Assembly: GCA_004558115.1 (NCBI GenBank)
Contig: SFDT01000043.1
Coordinates: 1 to 10,503 of the forward strand
Reading direction: 5' to 3'
From: Clostridiales bacterium
Lineage (GTDB): Bacteria; Bacillota; Clostridia; Oscillospirales; Oscillospiraceae
Length of the DNA stretch: 10,503 bases
A model generated the notes under the pieces. The model ran no database searches, had not been told where the DNA came from, and saw only the letters and a list, made by a program, of their open reading frames with translations. Position numbers and translations under genes: made by a program. The number at the start of each line of letters is the position of its first letter. The first letter of the stretch is position 1. Below are positions 6,673 through 10,503 of this stretch, in pieces.

Positions 6673-6677
6673 TCCGG
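6656..6677. other. Candidate attachment-site joint (attR-like)
   Basis: CCAGAGCAT (6656-6664) and ATGATCCGG (6669-6677) form an imperfect inverted repeat, matching at seven of nine positions, around the four central bases ACAT. Serine recombinases exchange strands at a central dinucleotide inside such imperfect dyads, here CA at 6666-6667. Similarity to SpoIVA begins at the Ser codon 6660, within this repeat. The Ile codon ATA at 6663-6665 is unusual for this GC-rich genome and may be element-derived, which would put the crossover just after it. Confidence 0.45.
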
Positions 6678-6944
6678 GCGGATATCGAGACCGCCGTCTC
6701 GCCTATTGTCGGCAACGAAAAGCAGTCCGAGGACATGGTGAACTATCTGCTCCAGGAGTTTGAGGGCGACACCAGCAAGATCTGGCAGTCCAACATCTTT
6801 GGCCGCAGCTTCCACGAACTGGTCAACGAGGATTTGCAGGCCAAGCTGAAGCGGATGCCGGAGGACGCCCGGAAAAAGCTCCAGGAGACCCTGACCCGCA
6901 TCATCAACGAGGGCAGCGGGGGCCTCATCTGCATCATTTTGTGA
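6660..6944 (+). pseudogene. spoIVA: 3' fragment of spoIVA (last 94 codons), gene split at the recombinase joint
   Basis: SpoIVA is the ATPase that polymerises around the forespore in the mother cell and anchors the spore coat; its C-terminal end contacts the membrane-bound SpoVM. The 94 codons from Ser 6660 match the SpoIVA C-terminus: SIHMIRADIE, VGNEKQSEDMVNYL, a NIFGRS segment, MPEDARKKLQETL and the hallmark end GSGGLICIIL, which is nearly the same as in Bacillus. The full protein is about 490 residues, so roughly the first 400, including the Walker A ATPase domain, are missing. Upstream of 6660 the frame continues as unrelated shadow of the recombinase gene. The internal ATG at 6669 has no ribosome binding site, so separate translation is unlikely. 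There is no stop or frameshift in the fragment, which argues for a recent event or for preserved function after excision of the upstream element. Confidence 0.9.
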
Positions 6945-6991
6945 CAGGAAAAAGCGGCACCAGCCTATTGGCCGGTGCCGCTTTACTGTCA
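6942..6991. terminator. Hairpin terminator between converging spoIVA fragment and ogt
   Basis: AAAGCGGCACC (6951-6961) pairs perfectly with GGTGCCGCTTT (6974-6984), with an inner GCC/GGC helix (6963-6965 and 6970-6972). An outer TGACAG/CTGTCA pair (6942-6947, 6986-6991) includes the spoIVA stop codon. The better T tract (five T) is on the minus strand, so it mainly serves ogt, but it stands between two converging genes and probably works in both directions. Confidence 0.82.
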
Positions 6992-7003
6992 TGCAATTTA
7001 ACT

Positions 7004-7531
7004 TTACAGTGCTGTGCCTTTTTTCGGTACGTATAACGCCGTCATATCCACGTCCTCCAGCTCCAGCAGGAACTGTTTTTTCGCCACGCCGCCGGCATAG
7101 CCCGTGAGGCTGCCGCCGCTGCCCACAACCCGGTGGCAGGGAATGAGGATGGAGATGGGGTTGTGACCCACGGCGCCGCCCACCGCCTGAGCGGCGGCGG
7201 AGATACCGGCGGCTTTCAGGTCCTGGGTGATGGCGCCGTAGGTGGTCGTCCGGCCATAGGGGATCTCCAGCAGCCGTTTCCAAACCTCCTGGCGGAAAGG
7301 GCTGCCCTTGGGCGCCAGGGGCGGCAGGGCAGGCAGGGGCTCTTTGGCAAAATATGCCTCCAGCCAGGCTCTGGCGCTGTCGAAAACCGGCAGGCTGCCT
7401 TCCCGCGCATCCTTTTCCAATGTGGCGGCAAAATACTTCTGCCCCTCCAGCCAGAGGCCGGTGATGGCCTGGCCGTCAGCGGCCAGGTGCAGCGGCCCCA
7501 CCGGGGAGTCCATATGCATAAGGTAGGTCAT
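7004..7531 (-). CDS. ogt: Methylated-DNA--protein-cysteine methyltransferase (Ogt type)
   Basis: Repairs O6-alkylguanine by moving the alkyl group to its own cysteine, a one-turnover reaction. The start at 7531 (MTYLMHMDSP) is supported by AAAGGAG at 7542-7548 with ten bases of spacing; longer readings of the frame run into the upstream gene. The 175-residue length fits single-domain Ogt. Visible features are the N-terminal SPVGPLHLAADG strand, SPFRQEVWKRLLEIPYG, the helix-turn-helix start TTTYGAI, and the active site ILIPCHRVVG with acceptor Cys 132, preceded by the conserved Asn-Pro (NPISI). The position of the family's arginine finger before AVGG is Gln 115 here, a variant I believe is common in Clostridia. 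It is the second gene of the repair operon: its ATG overlaps the glycosylase stop in an ATGA, indicating coupled translation. No Ada regulatory domain is present. Confidence 0.93.
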   Translation of the reverse strand: MTYLMHMDSPVGPLHLAADGQAITGLWLEGQKYFAATLEKDAREGSLPVFDSARAWLEAYFAKEPLPALPPLAPKGSPFRQEVWKRLLEIPYGRTTTYGAITQDLKAAGISAAAQAVGGAVGHNPISILIPCHRVVGSGGSLTGYAGGVAKKQFLLELEDVDMTALYVPKKGTAL

Positions 7532-8187
7532 GGCGTTTTCGCTCCTTTCTTTTTGGGGGCGGCGGGGTCTGTCAGCTCCGGCAGGGCGCCGCCTGCAATG
7601 GCCCACAGGTACAAGCTGGCAGTGGTGCCGTAGGGGCTGTACCGTTTCCGGTAACGGTCGAAGGCCTTGCGGTCAATGTCCTTTTTCCGGTACAGCATCC
7701 GCATCCCCCGGAGGATGGCCAGATCGCCATAGCTGACCACGTCCGGCCGCTGCATGCAAAAAATCATCAGCATCTCCGCCGTCCAGGGACCGATGCCCCG
7801 CAGAGAGGAAAGCCGCTCCCGCACCGCGTCGTCCGGCAGCTGGTTCAGAGCCTCCACATCAAAGCTGCCGTCACGGACCCTGCCGGCAAAGTCCAGAATG
7901 TAATCCGCCTTCCGCCAGGTCATGCCCAGGGCTTGCAACTCCTCCCGGCTCCGGGCGCAGACACGCTCCGCTGTCACTTCGCCGTCCATCAACTCCAAAA
8001 AGCGGCACCACACCGTCCGCTGGGCCGCCGTGGACACCTGCTGGCCGATGATGTGGTGAATGACGGAGGAAAACAGGTCCGTGTCCACCTCCCGGCTTAC
8101 ATGGCCGATGCGGTCAATGGCGGCGGCCAGCTTGGCGTCCCGGGCACGCAGATGGGCCAGTTCCCGGTCTCCATACAAAAATTCCAT
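7528..8187 (-). CDS. AlkA-type DNA-3-methyladenine glycosylase (HhH-GPD family)
   Basis: Base-excision repair enzyme that removes alkylated purines, fitting its pairing with an O6-alkylguanine repair gene. The start at 8187 (MEFLYGDREL) has GAGAGGA about seven bases upstream. The 219-residue protein has the helix-hairpin-helix motif LRGIGPWTAEM (129-139) and, about 16 residues on, the GPD-loop aspartate: SYGDLAI with Asp 155, which lines up with the catalytic Asp of E. coli AlkA. The IIGQQVSTAAQ segment (46-56) is also typical of the family. It lacks the N-terminal domain of E. coli AlkA, as do many Firmicutes versions. The frame could extend upstream to 8211, but the ribosome binding site favours 8187. 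It is first in the operon and overlaps ogt by four bases (ATGA). Confidence 0.9.
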   Translation of the reverse strand: MEFLYGDRELAHLRARDAKLAAAIDRIGHVSREVDTDLFSSVIHHIIGQQVSTAAQRTVWCRFLELMDGEVTAERVCARSREELQALGMTWRKADYILDFAGRVRDGSFDVEALNQLPDDAVRERLSSLRGIGPWTAEMLMIFCMQRPDVVSYGDLAILRGMRMLYRKKDIDRKAFDRYRKRYSPYGTTASLYLWAIAGGALPELTDPAAPKKKGAKTP

Positions 8188-8222
8188 GGCGGCATCCTCT
8201 CTTGCTGTCACGATATGTGTTC

Positions 8223-8251
8223 ATTATACAAGAACAAATGTACGATGTCAA
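8223..8251 (-). promoter_or_regulatory. Consensus promoter of the alkylation-repair operon
   Basis: On the minus strand TTGACA (8251-8246) and TATAAT (8228-8223) are separated by exactly 17 bases. Both boxes are perfect. Transcription would start near 8216, giving a leader of about 30 bases. I see no clear operator or terminator in the leader, so strong, perhaps constitutive, expression is expected. Confidence 0.9.
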
Positions 8252-8289
8252 CCGAAGCCGAAGATTTGGTCCAGCGGGGACAGGACGCC

Positions 8290-8320
8290 ACTTGCAAGGG
8301 GCGGCAAGTCGTGATACCAT
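8290..8320 (+). promoter_or_regulatory. Possible weak coaX promoter with an inverted repeat
   Basis: TTGCAA (8292-8297) and TACCAT (8315-8320), each matching four of six consensus bases, are 17 apart. An inverted repeat ACTTGC (8290-8295) and GCAAGT (8304-8309) overlaps the -35 box and spacer and could be an operator. The match is modest, but it is the best candidate in the 174-base gap upstream of coaX. Confidence 0.35.
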
Positions 8321-8361
8321 AAAGGTAAGATCACACGAAAGATGAAAGGGGAGAAGACCCT

Positions 8362-9132
8362 ATGCTGCTTGCCATCGACGTTGGCAACTCCAATACCTCC
8401 GTGGGCCTGTTCGACAAGAACAAGAGCCTGCGTTTTTTGGCGTCCCTGGACACGGACAGCCGCAAAACAGCGGACCAGATCAGCATTGACCTGATGAACC
8501 TCTTTACCCTGTACCATTTTAATTACACGGATGTCACCGGCGCCATCTTGTGCAGCGTGGTGCCGCCGCTGAATTTCATGATGGAAAAGGCGCTGACCCG
8601 GCTGCTGGGCAAGCCGCCTATGGTGGTGGGCCCCGGCGTGCGGACGGGCCTGAACATCCGCCTGGCGGTCCAGACCCAGGTGGGCGCGGACATCGTGGCG
8701 GACGCCGTGGCGGCGCTGGAAAAGTTCCCAACGCCCATCATCACCATCGACATGGGTACCGCCACTACCATCGGCGTCATTTCCGAGGGCCGCAACTATG
8801 AGGGCGGATTGCTGCTGCCGGGAGTCAACGTATCCCTGGAGGCCCTTTCCCGCCGGGCCGCCCAGCTGCCCGCCATCTCGCTGCAGCACCCCAAGTCCCT
8901 CATCGGCAAAAATACGGAGGACTGCATGCGCTCCGGCATCGTGTACGGCACCGCCGGAATGCTGGACGGCGTCATCGACCGCATCCGGGAGCAGTTCCCT
9001 GGCCGGGAGGTCAGCGTGGTGGCCACCGGCGGCAACGCCCCGGTCATCGTCCGCTACTGCCGCAACAAAATTGTTTACGACAAATATCTGCTGATGGAAG
9101 GGCTTTGGACCATCTATCAGAAAAACAAATGA
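8362..9132 (+). CDS. coaX: Type III pantothenate kinase
   Basis: Phosphorylates pantothenate, the first step of coenzyme A synthesis. ATG at 8362 has AAAGGGGAG (8345-8353) eight bases upstream. The 256-residue product is full length for CoaX and has its ASKHA-fold motifs: IDVGNSNTSVGLF at 5-17 (phosphate loop, Asp 6), GPGVRTGLNIR (90-100), VGADIVADAVAAL (107-119) with the conserved Asp 110, DMGTATT (130-136, second phosphate/metal site), EGGLLLPGV (147-155) and ATGGNA (221-226). Nothing essential looks lost. The pyruvate-kinase-like gene starts 12 bases after its stop, so the two are almost certainly co-transcribed. The type III enzyme is not feedback-inhibited by CoA, unlike CoaA. Confidence 0.95.
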   Translation: MLLAIDVGNSNTSVGLFDKNKSLRFLASLDTDSRKTADQISIDLMNLFTLYHFNYTDVTGAILCSVVPPLNFMMEKALTRLLGKPPMVVGPGVRTGLNIRLAVQTQVGADIVADAVAALEKFPTPIITIDMGTATTIGVISEGRNYEGGLLLPGVNVSLEALSRRAAQLPAISLQHPKSLIGKNTEDCMRSGIVYGTAGMLDGVIDRIREQFPGREVSVVATGGNAPVIVRYCRNKIVYDKYLLMEGLWTIYQKNK

Positions 9133-9144
9133 TGGAGAATTGAT

Positions 9145-10140
9145 ATGACACAGATCTACGGGACCTTCGGTCCCGCCTGCGGCAGCCGGGAGACCCTGGA
9201 GACCATGTTCCGCGCCGGTATGACCGGTATGCGGCTGAACCTGTCCCACTGTGACCTGGCGGACAGTGCCGGGATGCTGGAGGCGTTCCGGGAGGCGGCG
9301 GCCGCCGCCGGCGTGGAAGCGCCTCAGCTGGTCATCGACACCCAGGGGCCAGAGCTGCGCCTGGGGGACCTGGACGCCCCCATGACACTGGAAAACGGCG
9401 CCGCTGTCCGGCTTGGGAAGGGCGGCATTCCGGTCCCGGCCGTGGTGCTGGCGGCACTGGAGCGCGGCTGCCAGGTGCTGCTGGACGACGGAAAGCTGGC
9501 CTTGGAGGTCACGGCCGTTTTCAACGGCGGCGCGGAGGCGAGGGTCCTCCGGGGCGGCATCCTCACCGGACGCAAGAGCATCAAACTGCCGGGAAAGGAC
9601 CTGCGCCTGCCGGTGCTGACAGAGCGGGACATCCAAAATATCCGCCAGGCGGAGCACTTCGGCGTCACCGGGCTTTTGCAGCCTTTCGTCCACAGTGGGG
9701 AGGAGCTGTGCCGCCTGCGGCGCATCCTGGCGGAGAACGGTGCCGGACATTTGAAGCTGTTCGCCAAGATCGAAACGCTGGAAGGCGCCGCCCATCTGGA
9801 TGATATCCTGCCACAGGCGGATGTCATCGTCATCGCCCGGGGAGACCTGGGCAACGACATGCCCTTGTGGCACCTGCCTGCCGTGCAGAAGCACATTGCC
9901 GCCGCCTGCCGGGCGGCAGGGAAGCCCTTTCTTGTTGTGACCCAGATGCTGGCATCCATGGAGCGTTCCCCTGTGCCCACCCGGGCGGAGGTCAGCGACA
10001 TCTTCAATGCCGTGGCAGACGGTGCCTGGGGCGTCATGGTCACCGGGGAGACCGCCGTGGGCCGTTACCCGACGGAGGCCATCCGCTACCTCACGGAGAC
10101 GGCCCGGGAGGCCCGCCGCTATCTGGCGGAGCACGCATAA
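9145..10140 (+). CDS. Short pyruvate-kinase-like protein lacking the C-terminal regulatory domain
   Basis: Barrel-domain homologue of pyruvate kinase (phosphoenolpyruvate + ADP to pyruvate + ATP). ATG at 9145 has GGAG (9134-9137) seven bases upstream. Pyruvate-kinase landmarks appear in order: GTFGPA (6-11), MRLNLSH with Arg 30, Asn 32 and Ser 34, IDTQGPELRLG with Asp 65 (usual form DTKGPE), a compact lid domain of about 70 residues, LPGKDLRLPVLTERD (148-162), AKIETLEG with Lys 208 and Glu 210, ARGDLG with Asp 234, TQML with Thr 266, and PTRAEVSDIFNAV (279-291). Potassium, metal and phosphoenolpyruvate ligands thus seem kept. At 331 residues it is much shorter than the usual ~470 or more and ends just after the barrel, so the allosteric C-terminal domain is absent. 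It may be an unregulated kinase or a relative with a different substrate. It is co-transcribed with coaX and followed by a terminator. Confidence 0.85.
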   Translation: MTQIYGTFGPACGSRETLETMFRAGMTGMRLNLSHCDLADSAGMLEAFREAAAAAGVEAPQLVIDTQGPELRLGDLDAPMTLENGAAVRLGKGGIPVPAVVLAALERGCQVLLDDGKLALEVTAVFNGGAEARVLRGGILTGRKSIKLPGKDLRLPVLTERDIQNIRQAEHFGVTGLLQPFVHSGEELCRLRRILAENGAGHLKLFAKIETLEGAAHLDDILPQADVIVIARGDLGNDMPLWHLPAVQKHIAAACRAAGKPFLVVTQMLASMERSPVPTRAEVSDIFNAVADGAWGVMVTGETAVGRYPTEAIRYLTETAREARRYLAEHA

Positions 10141-10142
10141 TA

Positions 10143-10171
10143 GGAACCCCCCGGCAAAGCCGGGGGTTCTT
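10143..10171 (+). terminator. Terminator of the coaX/pyruvate-kinase-like operon
   Basis: GAACCCCCCGGC (10144-10155) pairs with GCCGGGGGTTC (10159-10169) around a three-base AAA loop with one bulged C. The T tract is short (TTCTT). It begins a few bases after the stop at 10140. Confidence 0.83.
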
Positions 10172-10203
10172 CACAGACGGGTAAAACCCTTTATTACCAG
10201 CTC

Positions 10204-10219
10204 GCGCGTCACGTCGCGC
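10204..10219. repeat. Short hairpin in the IS200-like element's end region
   Basis: GCGCG (10204-10208) and CGCGC (10215-10219) are exact complements around a six-base loop. IS200/IS605 elements carry subterminal hairpins instead of terminal inverted repeats, and this lies about 60 bases beyond the tnpA stop. It could be the end hairpin recognised by the transposase. The exact tip of the element cannot be fixed; nearby GGTAA/TTACC (10180-10184, 10194-10198) is another candidate. Confidence 0.35.
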
Positions 10220-10257
10220 AAATACGATCCGCCAGCCGCGAAAGTTTTGCTACTTGC

Positions 10258-10277
10258 AGCCCGTAAACGGGCTTTTT
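10258..10277 (+). terminator. Hairpin blocking read-through into the IS200-like gene from outside
   Basis: AGCCCG (10258-10263) pairs with CGGGCT (10268-10273) around a TAAA loop and is followed by T residues on the plus strand. It faces transcription entering from the coaX side and overlaps the tnpA stop codon. Terminator-like hairpins at the edges of IS200-type elements are known to shield the transposase gene. Confidence 0.65.
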
Positions 10278-10503
10278 AGAAGTTTCCCATCGTCAGTTGT
10301 TCTCCTGCCTTATCTTCGTCCAGTTGGTGCCGGATGTATTCTTCTATCTTTTTTGCATTCTTTCCCGCTGTATCCACATAGTATCCTCTGCACCAGAATT
10401 CTCCGTTCCGATACTTGTACTTCAATTCCGGAAATTTTTCGTAGATCATCAGGCTGCTCTTCCCCTTCAGGTACCCCATAAAGCTCGATACTGCCACTTT
10501 CGG
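10276..10503 (-). CDS. tnpA: IS200/IS605-family transposase TnpA, C-terminal part (5' end outside window)
   Basis: Single-strand 'peel-and-paste' transposase of the Y1 HUH type. The minus-strand frame is open to the right edge, and reads PKVAVSSFMGYLKGKSSLMI and onward through FPELKYKYRNGEFWCRGYYVDTAGKN, the strongly conserved C-terminal half of IS200-like TnpA, followed by the KKIEEYIRHQ helix that normally carries the catalytic Tyr (in GYYV/EYI context). About 75 codons are visible out of a usual ~150; the HUH motif lies outside. The C-terminus ends in EQLTMGNF, shorter than many relatives. The GTG at 10497 is internal, not the start. Whether the copy is intact cannot be judged here. Confidence 0.9.
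   Translation of the reverse strand, partial: PKVAVSSFMGYLKGKSSLMIYEKFPELKYKYRNGEFWCRGYYVDTAGKNAKKIEEYIRHQLDEDKAGEQLTMGNF

Noticed and set aside
4987..7520. 12-base direct repeat TCCATATGCATA at 4987-4998 and 7509-7520 as element ends
   Set aside because: The second copy lies inside an intact ogt gene (it encodes part of MHMDS), so it cannot be an insertion boundary; probably chance.
8248..10134. 628-codon minus-strand open frame opposite coaX and the pyruvate-kinase-like gene
   Set aside because: Product of high-GC codon bias in two well-supported plus-strand genes; its translation is low-complexity and matches nothing.

Overview
The window looks like a GC-rich, endospore-forming gut-type Clostridia chromosome (Oscillospiraceae-like is my best guess). 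The reasons are a recognisable piece of the sporulation gene spoIVA, a type III pantothenate kinase, perfect Firmicutes-type TTGACA-17-TATAAT promoters, strong GGAGG ribosome binding sites, a Clostridia-style large serine recombinase and an IS200-like transposase. No rRNA, tRNA or CRISPR array was seen.

Layout, left to right. (1) Positions 2-1099: the 3' end of a surface-type protein made of ~23-residue aromatic repeats, visibly more AT-rich than the rest, closed by a strong terminator. (2) 1185-4716: an ABC importer operon of the phosphonate family. It has a consensus promoter, a ~135-nt leader holding a terminator hairpin (candidate attenuator or riboswitch), a PhnD-like lipoprotein, a PhnC-like ATPase and a double-length, fused PhnE-like permease. 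(3) 4772-6672: a 49-residue SHOCT-like protein, a terminator and a 546-residue large serine recombinase. (4) 6660-6944: the last 94 codons of spoIVA, joined directly to the 3' end of the recombinase gene. (5) 7004-8187, minus strand: a two-gene DNA alkylation repair operon (AlkA-type glycosylase, then Ogt-type methyltransferase) with overlapping ATGA and a perfect promoter. (6) 8362-10140: coaX and a short pyruvate-kinase-like protein lacking the C-terminal regulatory domain. (7) 10276-10503, minus strand: the 3' part of an IS200-like tnpA running off the right edge.

The most interesting point is the recombinase/spoIVA junction. SpoIVA is a mother-cell spore-coat ATPase, normally about 490 residues. 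Here only its C-terminal fifth is present, with an undamaged reading frame, starting exactly where the recombinase gene ends; a short imperfect inverted repeat lies across the joint. This is the arrangement expected for one end of an integrated element that splits a sporulation gene, as skin splits sigK. If so, the 5' part of spoIVA lies beyond the left edge of the window and everything between, including the transporter, is element cargo. The intact reading frame would be explained if the element is excised during sporulation. The alternative is a recently displaced or captured 3' fragment. The window alone cannot decide, because the other end is not visible.
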